The notes: a model not told the origin generated them from the letters alone. 7,789 nt of DNA from Thermoplasmata archaeon (GCA_021798415.1 JAJZGO010000068.1:1-7789); one strand, 5' to 3'. Shown: positions 1 to 7,100, numbered from the stretch's first letter. Numbers and translations are program-made.

Positions 1-716
1 GCCTCGGCGCGGTCCTCGCTGACGAAGAGCGCGACCCGCACGCCCGCCCGGGCGCTCGCGGCGAGGGCCACCGCGATCAGCTCGCGTCCCCGGCCCCGGC
101 GGCGCGCCTCCGGCTCGACGTAGACCCCGCCGAGGACCCAGAGGCCGGGGCGTCGCACCTCGGCGTGGACGACGCCGACGAGGTTCGGCCCGTCAAAGGC
201 GCCCCAGGTGAGCTCCTCGTCGGGGTCGAGGAACGGGTACTCCGCGACGACGGGGTCGGACTGCCGCCGGGCCCACTCGGAGAGCAGGGGGACGTCGGCG
301 CGCTCGAGAGTACGGACCGTCCCCGGGACGGCGGGGGGTACCGGCGGCGGCGTCGCGGGCCGCTCCATCACGAGCACGGTGTAGCGGCGGGCGGGCCCGC
401 GCGCCTCGGTGACCACCGGCTCCGCCTCCTCCGGGACGATCGCGACCAGCGGCCGGGACGGGAGCGCGGCGGCGAGCGCCCGGGTCTCGGGCGCCGCGCC
501 GACCCAGTGGACGACGGTCGCCCGGGGGTGACCGAGCCAGACGAGGAGGTAGCCGACCGTCCGGTCCCCGTCCATCGCCGAGAAGATACGGATCCGACCC
601 GGGTTGCGCTCGAGGTCCCACAGCGCGAACGCGTGGGCGACCGGGTCCTGCGCGGCCGCCCGCTCCAGCCACGCCCGGTCGATCGTCGGCCGGACCTCGA
701 TGGGTCCCGGCGCCAT
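1..716 (-). CDS. GNAT-family N-acetyltransferase, C-terminus cut by the window edge
   Basis: I translated this frame by hand from the ATG at 716-714: 238 uninterrupted codons that run off the left edge, so the stop is not seen. The C-terminal part (from about residue 132) matches the GNAT fold. Residues 180-212 give a beta-strand pair followed by VEPEARRRGRGREL, which contains the acetyl-CoA pyrophosphate-binding signature R/Q-x-x-G-x-G (R205, G208, G210). The end, LFVSEDRAE, resembles the strand before the usual final helix. Residues 1-118 look like a second, degenerate GNAT-like lobe without that signature. A Pro-rich linker (about 120-131) separates the two lobes. Such proteins transfer an acetyl group from acetyl-CoA to an amine, but the substrate cannot be told here. 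There is no Shine-Dalgarno before the ATG. An AT-rich element about 26 bases upstream fits a leaderless archaeal transcript. Divergent from the DUF2400 gene. The family call is secure; the exact role is unknown. Confidence 0.85.
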   Translation of the reverse strand, partial: MAPGPIEVRPTIDRAWLERAAAQDPVAHAFALWDLERNPGRIRIFSAMDGDRTVGYLLVWLGHPRATVVHWVGAAPETRALAAALPSRPLVAIVPEEAEPVVTEARGPARRYTVLVMERPATPPPVPPAVPGTVRTLERADVPLLSEWARRQSDPVVAEYPFLDPDEELTWGAFDGPNLVGVVHAEVRRPGLWVLGGVYVEPEARRRGRGRELIAVALAASARAGVRVALFVSEDRAE

Positions 717-782
717 GTATCGCGAGAAGCCCCCGACCTAGTTAGCGGCGCCGGCCGGGCCCCCTTTCCCCCCCAACCGTAA
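717..782. promoter_or_regulatory. Divergent intergenic region with a shared AT-rich element
   Basis: This 66-base spacer separates two genes read in opposite directions. Its only AT-rich spot is the self-complementary-arm element CTAGTTAG at 738-745. The centre lies about 26 bases from the ATG at 716, where an archaeal TATA box would sit for a leaderless GNAT transcript. Reading the other way, the same element would place a plus-strand start near 767, upstream of the DUF2400 gene. The match to the archaeal box-A consensus is weak. A C-rich pyrimidine tract (about 760-776) lies between the element and the DUF2400 start. The promoter assignment is inference. Confidence 0.35.
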
Positions 783-1676
783 ATGCGCCCGCGCGGTCTC
801 AGGAGCGTGCGCGTGCACCGCCCGACCCCGGAGTTCCCGCAGCACTTGCGCGAGCTCTACGCGCGCTTCCCGTTCGAGCGCTCGCTCGCCGACGACCCGA
901 TTTCCGTCGTCCGCCCGCTCGCCTGGGACGACCGCCGGGCCGAGGTGGCCGGGATTTTCGCCGCCACGCTCGCGGTCGGGAACACGACCGCGATCCGCGG
1001 CGCGATCGACCGTCTCGCCGAGGTCGCGCACGGCGACGTCGGTCGGCTCGTGGACCCGGAGTGGGCGGCCGAGCGCGCCGCCCGCCTGCGGCCGTTCCGC
1101 CACCGCTGGATCCGCGGCGACCAGTTGAACCACCTCGCCGCGGTCCTGACGCGCTACTACGCCGACCACCGGACGCTCGAGTCGGCGTTCCTCACCGGTT
1201 GGGAGGGGAACGGGTTCGCGGGGGGCCTCGACGCTCTCGCGCGGACGCTGCGGGGGCGGGGGCGTGCTCCCGCCGGGTACCGCGAGCTCTTCCCGAGCCC
1301 GCTCGACGCCGCGCCGGGCGCCTGCAAGCGTCTCACGCTCTTCGTTCGCTGGATGGTCCGCGACCGCGCTCCCGACCTCGGAACGTGGCGACGCGTGCCG
1401 ACCGGGGCGCTCAAGGTCCCGCTCGACCAGCACGTCCACTGGATCGCCTACCACCTTGGCCTCACCGCCCGGCGCAGCCGCTCGTGGGCCGCGGTCGAGG
1501 AGGTGAGCGAGGCGCTCCGGCGGATCGACCCGATCGACCCGGTGAAGTTCGACTTCGTCCTCTGCCACACCGGCATCTCCGGCGACTGCCCGAAGCACCG
1601 CGACCTCGCCGTCTGCGGGCCGTGTTCGGTCCGCCCCGACTGCCGGCTCTGGCGGGGCAGGGGGGCGGCCGGGTGA
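783..1676 (+). CDS. DUF2400 / TIGR02757-family protein, possible HhH-GPD-like Fe-S DNA repair enzyme
   Basis: 297 residues from ATG 783. Family signatures are clear: PLAWDDRRAEVAGIFAATLA at about 45-64, then ACKRLTLFVRWMVRD at 180-194, PLDQHVHWIAYHLGLTAR at 213-230, and DPIDPVKFDFVLCHTGI at 249-265. The function of the family is not established as far as I know. The C-terminus has four cysteines, C269-x8-C278-x2-C281-x5-C287, very like the C-x6-C-x2-C-x5-C iron-sulfur loop of endonuclease III. LDQHV resembles the VDTH segment carrying that enzyme's catalytic Asp, and K182 is a possible match to its catalytic Lys; this comparison is my inference. An alternative start is the GTG at 813, which has AGGAG at 801-805 seven bases upstream and would remove ten residues outside the conserved region. 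The stop overlaps the next gene's GTG. No membrane or signal segment is seen, so it is probably cytoplasmic and DNA-associated. Confidence 0.88.
   Translation: MRPRGLRSVRVHRPTPEFPQHLRELYARFPFERSLADDPISVVRPLAWDDRRAEVAGIFAATLAVGNTTAIRGAIDRLAEVAHGDVGRLVDPEWAAERAARLRPFRHRWIRGDQLNHLAAVLTRYYADHRTLESAFLTGWEGNGFAGGLDALARTLRGRGRAPAGYRELFPSPLDAAPGACKRLTLFVRWMVRDRAPDLGTWRRVPTGALKVPLDQHVHWIAYHLGLTARRSRSWAAVEEVSEALRRIDPIDPVKFDFVLCHTGISGDCPKHRDLAVCGPCSVRPDCRLWRGRGAAG
801..815 (+). promoter_or_regulatory. Shine-Dalgarno-like AGGAG before an alternative GTG start of the DUF2400 gene
   Basis: AGGAG at 801-805 lies seven bases before the in-frame GTG at 813. That is nearly the same strength and spacing as the AGGAG in front of nrdJ. 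The ATG at 783 has no such site. If the message carries a leader, 813 may be the true start; if the transcript is leaderless, 783 is favoured. Confidence 0.4.
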
Positions 1677-2068
1677 CCCCGGGACGGCTCGAGGTCGACC
1701 ACGGCCTTCGGGCCCGCCTCCTCGAGGCGGGGGCGGCAATCGCCTGGCGTCCGGCCGCCCGGGCGCCCCGACGGACGAAAGGCCGGTCGGCGCGCATCGC
1801 CCATCTCCACGACGAGGAGGCCCGCATCGAGACGTGGGGTTCCGAGTCCGACGGGGGCGTCGAGGTCGAGTCGGGTCCCGTCGGGGCCCTCGTCCTCCTC
1901 CTCGAGGTCGACCGGCGCGGCCCGCCGACCTCGCTCGAGCCCCGCTCCGCGGGCGACGACCCCGCCTTCCCGGCGGGGGCGATCCGGGCGACGTGGGGCC
2001 GCGCGCCATCGGCGGGCGCGCTCGCCCTCCACGACCTGGTCGAGCTCGCGCGCTACGCCCTTCGTTGA
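1673..2068 (+). CDS. Hypothetical protein, 131 residues, translationally coupled to the DUF2400 gene
   Basis: I do not recognise this protein. It starts at GTG 1673, whose last two bases belong to the DUF2400 stop (GTGA overlap). AGGGGGG at 1659-1665 lies seven bases upstream as a plausible ribosome site. Coding status is supported by codon use: about nine in ten third positions are G or C, as in the recognised neighbours, and the frame is open to TGA 2066-2068. The product has no cysteine, no membrane segment and no signal peptide. It has a basic patch near residues 30-45, a Ser/Gly/Glu-rich stretch at about 59-72, a hydrophobic strand GALVLLLEVDR at about 76-86, and a helical end ALALHDLVELARYAL. 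The end and the strand suggest a small folded cytoplasmic protein. The overlap implies co-expression with the DUF2400 protein, so a shared function is possible but unproven. Confidence 0.72.
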   Translation: MTPGRLEVDHGLRARLLEAGAAIAWRPAARAPRRTKGRSARIAHLHDEEARIETWGSESDGGVEVESGPVGALVLLLEVDRRGPPTSLEPRSAGDDPAFPAGAIRATWGRAPSAGALALHDLVELARYALR

Positions 2069-2082
2069 GCCGCGGGGCGGCG

Positions 2083-2106
2083 AGTATAGTTAAATAACCT
2101 AATAGT
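2083..2106 (+). promoter_or_regulatory. AT-rich archaeal-type promoter of the marR-MFS operon
   Basis: The AT-rich island TATAGTTAAATAACCTAATAG (its first base is 2085) stands out sharply from the surrounding GC-rich DNA. TTAAATAA at 2090-2097 fits the archaeal box-A pattern YTTAWA. A start about 25 bases downstream falls near 2118, leaving only a dozen or so bases before the ATG at 2132. If CCTAATAG is the box instead, the transcript would be almost leaderless. No Shine-Dalgarno precedes the ATG, which agrees with a very short leader. GTTAAATAAC at 2089-2098 is itself an inverted repeat. Confidence 0.65.
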
Positions 2107-2126
2107 TTCGCAGCCGAAATATTCGG
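2106..2126. promoter_or_regulatory. Two overlapping inverted repeats, candidate MarR operator
   Basis: TTTCG-CAGC-CGAAA (2106-2119) and CCGAA-ATA-TTCGG (2114-2126) are both exact inverted repeats, and they share the CGAAA/CCGAA arm. They lie between the TATA-like island and the ATG at 2132, over the predicted transcription start. A dimeric MarR protein bound there would block initiation. Autoregulation is typical of the family, but binding here is inference. Confidence 0.5.
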
Positions 2127-2131
2127 GACCC

Positions 2132-2617
2132 ATGGTGCCTCTCTCGTCCGCCGCATCCCGCCCCGCCGCCGGGCCCGCGCGCGAGCTCCTCGACGCGCTC
2201 CACGACGCGACCCACGCGGTCCTCGCGCGGATCACGCCCGAGCTCGAGGCCGAGGGCCTCACGCACGGGAAGTTCTGGGCGCTCTACCGCTTGAGCGACA
2301 CGGGGTCGGGCCGGGTCGCCGAGATCGCCCGCCGGCTCTCGGTGACGATGCCGAGCGTCACCGCGTGCGTCGACCAGCTGGTCGAGGACGGGCTCGTCCG
2401 GCGCACTCGCTCCGAGGCCGACCGGCGCGCGGTGGTCCTCACCGTGACGCCGCGCGGCCGACGCGTCGTCGCCCGCGTCCTCGAGCGGTTCGACTCGACG
2501 CTCAACGCCGCGTTCGCCGGCGTCCCCCCGTCCGAGGTCCGCGCGGCGAGCCGTCTCCTCCGGGAGGCCACCCGACGCCTGCGGCGGAGTGCGCCCGTCG
2601 CGCCAGAGGCCCCGTGA
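2132..2617 (+). CDS. MarR-family winged-helix transcriptional regulator
   Basis: 161 residues, the usual size for the family. The N-terminal helix (about 16-40) and C-terminal helices (about 112-150) form the expected dimerisation region. The winged helix runs from about 44 to 110: RVAEIARRLSVTMPSVTACV (61-80) holds the helix-turn-helix, QLVEDGLVRR (82-91) follows, and the wing is RSEADRRAVVLTVTPRGR (93-110), with the conserved D-R pair. MarR proteins usually repress their own operon until a small phenolic or drug-like ligand, or an oxidant, releases them from DNA. One Cys (C79) lies in the recognition-helix region; this is not the OhrR position, so redox sensing is not suggested. The start is ATG 2132, just after the promoter and inverted repeats. 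The stop overlaps the GTG of the efflux transporter gene, which is probably its main target. The family is certain; the ligand is unknown. Confidence 0.93.
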   Translation: MVPLSSAASRPAAGPARELLDALHDATHAVLARITPELEAEGLTHGKFWALYRLSDTGSGRVAEIARRLSVTMPSVTACVDQLVEDGLVRRTRSEADRRAVVLTVTPRGRRVVARVLERFDSTLNAAFAGVPPSEVRAASRLLREATRRLRRSAPVAPEAP

Positions 2618-4233
2618 CCGGGACGCCCTCCGCGCCCGCCGCCGGCGTCCGGACCGCCGCGGGCACCGTGTTCGACCCGAAGGCCGCGAGCGCGCTCCTC
2701 GCCGTGCTCGCCGGGATGGCGCTCATGGTCACGTACGTCGAGACGATGGTCCTCCCGGCGTTCAAGCAGTTCGCGACGTTCTTCGACGGGCCTCCCGTGA
2801 CGACGATCGCCTGGATCCTCTCGGCGTACCTGCTCGTCGGCACCGTGGCGACGCCGGTCTTCGGCAAGCTCGGCGACAAGTACGGCAAGAAGCGGATGCT
2901 CCTCCTCGTGATGGGCGTCTACGCGGCGGCGGTCAGCATCGCCGGGTTCACTCCGAACCTGGGCGACCTATTCGGCATCTCCCGCCCGAACCAGATCTAC
3001 CTCCTCATCGGCGTGCGGGCGCTCCAGGGGGTCGGGATGGCGATGTTCCCGCTCGCCTTCGCGATGATCCCCGAAGTGTTCCCGCCGGCGCGCGTCGGGC
3101 AGGCCCAGGGGGTCGTCTCGGCGATGTTCGCGGCCGGCGCCGCGCTCGGGCTCGCGGGCGGCGGCTACGTGGCGCAGATGTACGGCTGGCAGCTCACCTA
3201 CCACACCGTCATCCCGGTCGCGGTCGTCCTGTTCGTCCTCACCTACCTCATCGCCCGGGAATCGCCGCACCGCGAGGCGCGGCCGATCGACCTTCCCGGG
3301 ATCGCGCTCCTCGGCTTCGCGCTCGCGATGCTGATGCTCGGGATCACGGAGGCGTCCTCGTGGGGATGGACGAATGCGACCGCGGTCGCCGTCGGGCCCG
3401 TGCCGTGGGGCGTTCCCCAGTTCCTCGCCCTCGCCGCGGCGGGCGCTCTCCTCTTCCTCGTCTGGGAGCCGCGCGCGCCCGCCCCGGTCGTCTCCTTCGC
3501 GGCGCTGCGGCAGCGCAACGTCTGGATCTCGAACGTCAACGGCCTCTTCGTCGGGTCGGCGATGTTCCTCATCTTCGTGACCGTCACCGTCCTCACCGAG
3601 TACCCGTTCTCGCCCGGCTTCGGCCTCACCGAGTTCCAGTTCGGGCTGGTCGCGCTCCCGTCGGCGCTCTCGATGCTCGCGTTCGGCCCGCTGCTCGGAC
3701 GCGGGGTCTCGCGCCTCGGCCCGAAGCCGGTGATGCAGGTCGGCTTCGCGGTGATGGGGGTCGGCGCGCTCGCGCTCGCGTTCGTGCACGCGACGGTCCT
3801 CGAGACGATCGTGCTGATGATCCCCGTGATGGTCGGCAACGTCGGCGTCCTCATCGCGATGTCGAACGTGATCGTGCTGTCGGTCTCCCCGAAGGAGCTC
3901 GGGATCCAGACCGGCATGAACCAGACGTTCCGTAACCTCGGGAGCGCGATCGGGCCGGTCGTCGCGACGACCGTGATCGCGAGCTACCTCACGAGCGTTC
4001 GGGTCGCCCCGCCGCCCGTGCCGCCGATCTCGGTGTACGCCAACATGGGCTACGCCGTCGTCTTCGGCCTGACCGCCCTCGTCTCGGCCGTCGGGTTCCT
4101 CCTGTCGCTCGGGCTCCGGAACTTCCGCTACAGCGCGGAAGGCGTGCGCTCGGACGCGGTGCCGGGACGAGCGGCCGGCGGGGCACCGGACGAGGCGACC
4201 CCGGCGAGCGCCGCGCCGATCATCGACCCGTAG
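2614..4233 (+). CDS. MFS multidrug-type efflux transporter (DHA2/EmrB-QacA-like)
   Basis: 539 residues from GTG 2614, which overlaps the marR stop (GTGA). The frame is also open further upstream inside marR, but only the GTG start keeps the genes distinct, and the first membrane helix begins soon after it (about residue 26). Roughly 14 hydrophobic segments are spread along the chain, as expected for the DHA2 group; my count is by eye. Motif A is GKLGDKYGKKR (84-94). Motif B is RALQGVGMA (135-143), whose Arg is linked to proton coupling. A motif-C-like antiporter segment lies near 174-192, AGAALGLAGGGYVAQMYGW. A weak motif A repeat, GPLLGRGVSRLGPKP, occurs in the second half. The C-terminal tail is polar and Pro/Ala-rich. 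It should export small molecules across the cytoplasmic membrane in exchange for protons, under MarR control. The substrate cannot be inferred from sequence. Confidence 0.92.
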   Translation: MTGTPSAPAAGVRTAAGTVFDPKAASALLAVLAGMALMVTYVETMVLPAFKQFATFFDGPPVTTIAWILSAYLLVGTVATPVFGKLGDKYGKKRMLLLVMGVYAAAVSIAGFTPNLGDLFGISRPNQIYLLIGVRALQGVGMAMFPLAFAMIPEVFPPARVGQAQGVVSAMFAAGAALGLAGGGYVAQMYGWQLTYHTVIPVAVVLFVLTYLIARESPHREARPIDLPGIALLGFALAMLMLGITEASSWGWTNATAVAVGPVPWGVPQFLALAAAGALLFLVWEPRAPAPVVSFAALRQRNVWISNVNGLFVGSAMFLIFVTVTVLTEYPFSPGFGLTEFQFGLVALPSALSMLAFGPLLGRGVSRLGPKPVMQVGFAVMGVGALALAFVHATVLETIVLMIPVMVGNVGVLIAMSNVIVLSVSPKELGIQTGMNQTFRNLGSAIGPVVATTVIASYLTSVRVAPPPVPPISVYANMGYAVVFGLTALVSAVGFLLSLGLRNFRYSAEGVRSDAVPGRAAGGAPDEATPASAAPIIDP

Positions 4234-4249
4234 GTCGCTGCCGGGGGGC

Positions 4250-7042
4250 TTACGAGCACCCGCTCGTGGACCCGCAGACCGTGCACGCGTAGCACGTTCC
4301 CGACCGGACCATGATCCCGCCGCAGACGGCGCAGCTCGGCGCATCCTCGCTCGTCGACCCTCCCACCGCCGCGTCCGGGCCGAACGCGTCGAGCGGTCGG
4401 GTCTCGAACTTCACGGTCTGGCTCGCGGGAGCGGACGCCTTCGGGGCGGGCGACGGCGCGTGGCCGTTCCCGTTCCCCTCGGCCGGGCCCTCGAGGCCGA
4501 TCGCGCGGCGCTCCTCCTCGGTGAGGAACTCGAGCGCGAGCCACCGGGCGACGTAGTCGGGGATCGACTTCGCGAAGCGGATCTTCGGGTTGTTGGTCGC
4601 CCCCGCCGGCTCGAAGCGCAGGTGCGCGAGCTTGCGCACGAGGTCCTTGAGCGGCACCCCGTGCTGGAGCGCCATCGACATCGAGATCCCGAGCGAATCC
4701 ATGAGGCCGTTGACGGTCGAACCTTCCTTCGTGACGCGGAAGAAGAGCTCGCCGACGCGCCCGTCGGGGTAGAGGCCGACCGTCACGTAGCCGTCGTGGC
4801 CGCCGACCGAGAAGTGGTGCGTCACGGCCTTGCGCTCGTCGGGCAGGCGCTCGCGCGCGGGACCGCGCGGCCCGACCGGCGCGCCGGAGCGGCCCTTGCC
4901 GGTCTCGAACGGCTGGGAGGCCTTGCAGCCGTCCCGGTAGAGCGCGACCGACTTGATCCCGAGGTGCCAGGCCTCGGTGTAGATCTTCTCGATGTCCTCG
5001 ACCGTCGCGTCGTTCGGGAGGTTGATCGTCTTCGACGCGCCTCCCGAGAGGAACGGCTGGACGGCGCCGAGCATCTTCAGGTGGCCCATCGGCGGGATCG
5101 TCCGGGTCCCGCCCGCGGGGGCGAGCGCGCAGTCGAACACCGCGAGGTCCTCGGGCGCGAGCCCGGGCGCCCCCTCGACGGTCCCGTTCTTCTCGAGGTG
5201 CTCGGTGATCGCGCGGATCTCGTCGGGCGAGTAGCTGAGCGCGACGAGTCCGTCGGGGACCGTGCGGTTGACCATCCGCAGCACGCCGCCGCCGACCAGG
5301 TTCTTCGTCTTGACGAGCGAGAGCTCCGGCTCGAGGCCGAGGGTGTCGCAGCCCATGAGGAGTCCGATCGTCCCGGTCGGGGCGATGACCGAGATCTGGG
5401 CGTTGCGGTACCCCCAGAGCTCGCCGGCCTTCACCGTGTCGTGCCACCGGTCGACCGACGCGCGGACGAGAGCGGAGAGGCGCGGGTCGTTGAGCGCGAT
5501 CCGCTCCGCGGCCTTCGCGTGCTTGCCCATCACGCGCAGCATGGGCGCGCGGTTCTTCTCGAACCCCGCGAACGACCCCATCCGCTTCGCGACCTCGCTC
5601 GACATGTGGTACCCCTCGGCCGAGAGGAACGCCGAGACCCCGGCGCCGAGGGTGCGTCCCTCGTCGGAGTCGTAGGCGAGGCCGTAGTGCATGAGGAGGG
5701 CGCCCAGGTTGGCGTAGCCGAGCCCGAGCGGCCGGTAGTCGTGGGAGTTCTGGGCGATCGGCGCGGTCGGGTAGCTCGACGCGTCGACGAGGATCTCCAT
5801 CGCGAGGACCATCGTGCGGGTCGCCTGGCGGAAGAACTCGACGTCGAGCTGGCCTTTCCCGTCGAGGAACTTCATGAGGTTGATCGACGCGAGGTTGCAC
5901 GCCGAGTCGTCGAGGAACAGGTACTCGCTGCACGGGTTCGACGCGTTGATCCGACCCGAGTTCGGCGAGGTGTGCCAGTCGTTCGTGACGTCGTCGAACT
6001 GGACGCCGGGGTCCCCGCAGCGCCAGGCGGCGTAGGCGAGCTTGCGCCAGAGCTCGCGGGCGCGGAACGTCCCGGCGACCGAGTGGTCGGTCCGGTTGTA
6101 CGTCTTCCACTCGCTGTCGCGCACGACTGCCTCCATGAACGCATCCGGGACCCTCAGCGAGTGGTTCGCGTTCTGGTAGGCGATCGACGCGTAGGCGGAG
6201 TCGGGGTCGGTGCCGTCGAAGTTCGACGAGTAGCCCTCGCGGATGAGCGCGAGCGCCTTGTCCTCCTCGCGGACCTTGCAATCGATGAAGTCGACGACGT
6301 CCGGATGGTCCATGTTGAGGATGACCATCTTGGCCGCGCGGCGTGTCGTCCCGCCGGACTTGATGACGCCGGCGAGCGCGTCGAACGCGCGCATGAACGA
6401 CACGGGCCCCGAGGCGATCCCGCCGCCGGCGAGCTTCTCGTGGCTCCCGCGCAGCGCGGAGAGGTTCGTCCCGGTCCCGCTTCCGCCTTTGAAGAGGCGG
6501 CCCTCGCTGGTCGCGAGGCCGAGGATCGAGTCCATGTCGTCGGCGACCGACTGGATGAAGCACGCGGAACACTGCGGGGGCTCGCGGACCCCTACGTTGA
6601 ACCAGACGGGGCTGTTGAACGCCGCCATCTGCTGGACCATGAGGTAGGAGAGGCTCTCCTCGAGGGTCGTCGCCTCGTCGGCGGTGTCGAGGTACCCGAG
6701 CTCGACGCCGCGCTGGGCGATCCAGTGGCAGACGCGGCGGATCATCCCGTCGATCGAGCTCTCGCGGCGCCCCTGAAGGATGCGAAAGTACTTCGACGCG
6801 GCGATGTTGACGCTCGTCTCCGACCACGAGGCGGGGGCATGGATGCCCTTCTGCTCGAAGATCACCTTGCCGTCGGCGTTCTTGATCACCGCATCGTGGC
6901 TCCGCCACTGGACGGTGTCGAACGCGGTCTTGCCGCGCGGCACGAGACGGGGAACGGGAATCGGTTCGCGCCCGATACGGACGGCCGCCCGACCGGGCGG
7001 CTCTTCCGACACGGGAACGGCGCGCTTTTTGGACACAGCCAT
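4250..7042 (-). CDS. nrdJ: Adenosylcobalamin-dependent (class II) ribonucleoside-diphosphate reductase
   Basis: 930 residues, full length. It reduces ribonucleotides to deoxyribonucleotides with a thiyl radical generated by adenosylcobalamin, so it works with or without oxygen. Seen in sequence: FNSPVWFNVG (142-151), then Cys158 or Cys161, candidates for the first active-site redox Cys. SNPCSEYLFLDDSACNL (368-384) holds N369, C371 (thiyl) and E373, with C382 as redox partner. PTGTIG (555-560) is the phosphate-binding loop. A TSCPD-like domain covers about 742-840, followed by a Gly/Pro/Ala-rich linker (about 853-900). The cysteine-rich tail has C904, C907, C917, C920, C923 and C929, typical of the family's zinc-binding and dithiol-shuttling arm. 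No ATP-cone is seen at the N-terminus, so the usual dATP overall-activity switch appears absent. I chose ATG 7042 because CAGGAG lies eight bases upstream; the GTG at 7051 overlaps that site. The gene faces the MFS gene across 16 bases. Confidence 0.96.
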   Translation of the reverse strand: MAVSKKRAVPVSEEPPGRAAVRIGREPIPVPRLVPRGKTAFDTVQWRSHDAVIKNADGKVIFEQKGIHAPASWSETSVNIAASKYFRILQGRRESSIDGMIRRVCHWIAQRGVELGYLDTADEATTLEESLSYLMVQQMAAFNSPVWFNVGVREPPQCSACFIQSVADDMDSILGLATSEGRLFKGGSGTGTNLSALRGSHEKLAGGGIASGPVSFMRAFDALAGVIKSGGTTRRAAKMVILNMDHPDVVDFIDCKVREEDKALALIREGYSSNFDGTDPDSAYASIAYQNANHSLRVPDAFMEAVVRDSEWKTYNRTDHSVAGTFRARELWRKLAYAAWRCGDPGVQFDDVTNDWHTSPNSGRINASNPCSEYLFLDDSACNLASINLMKFLDGKGQLDVEFFRQATRTMVLAMEILVDASSYPTAPIAQNSHDYRPLGLGYANLGALLMHYGLAYDSDEGRTLGAGVSAFLSAEGYHMSSEVAKRMGSFAGFEKNRAPMLRVMGKHAKAAERIALNDPRLSALVRASVDRWHDTVKAGELWGYRNAQISVIAPTGTIGLLMGCDTLGLEPELSLVKTKNLVGGGVLRMVNRTVPDGLVALSYSPDEIRAITEHLEKNGTVEGAPGLAPEDLAVFDCALAPAGGTRTIPPMGHLKMLGAVQPFLSGGASKTINLPNDATVEDIEKIYTEAWHLGIKSVALYRDGCKASQPFETGKGRSGAPVGPRGPARERLPDERKAVTHHFSVGGHDGYVTVGLYPDGRVGELFFRVTKEGSTVNGLMDSLGISMSMALQHGVPLKDLVRKLAHLRFEPAGATNNPKIRFAKSIPDYVARWLALEFLTEEERRAIGLEGPAEGNGNGHAPSPAPKASAPASQTVKFETRPLDAFGPDAAVGGSTSEDAPSCAVCGGIMVRSGTCYACTVCGSTSGCS

Positions 7043-7050
7043 CGGGCTCA

Positions 7051-7056
7051 CTCCTG
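7051..7056 (-). promoter_or_regulatory. Shine-Dalgarno of nrdJ
   Basis: On the minus strand CAGGAG ends eight bases before the ATG at 7042. It decides the start: the in-frame GTG at 7051-7049 uses the last base of this motif as its own first base and could not be initiated from it. Confidence 0.75.
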
Positions 7057-7063
7057 AGGGAAA

Positions 7064-7078
7064 CCGAGGACGTCTCGG
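7064..7078 (-). other. Small hairpin in the nrdJ leader, next to the ribosome-binding site
   Basis: CCGAG-ACGTC-CTCGG (minus strand) is a perfect five-base-pair stem with a five-base loop. It ends eight bases before the Shine-Dalgarno. It could affect ribosome access, but no alternative sequestering partner is obvious. Its presence is certain; its role is inference. Confidence 0.35.
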
Positions 7079-7100
7079 GTGCAGATAGCCCCTACTGCGA

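Noticed and set aside
738..2156. Minus-strand open frame of 472 codons across the DUF2400 and hypothetical genes
   Set aside because: Low-complexity Arg/Pro/Gly product. The plus-strand genes have family motifs or proper codon bias and start signals.
7049..7051. GTG as the nrdJ start, giving a 933-residue protein
   Set aside because: It overlaps the only Shine-Dalgarno, which is correctly spaced for the ATG nine bases downstream.
4460..7057. Plus-strand open frame of 865 codons antisense to nrdJ, and a similar 926-codon minus frame beside it
   Set aside because: Long stop-free frames are expected opposite GC-rich genes. Their products are Arg/Gly/Pro/Asp-rich without any recognisable domain, whereas the nrdJ frame carries all family motifs.
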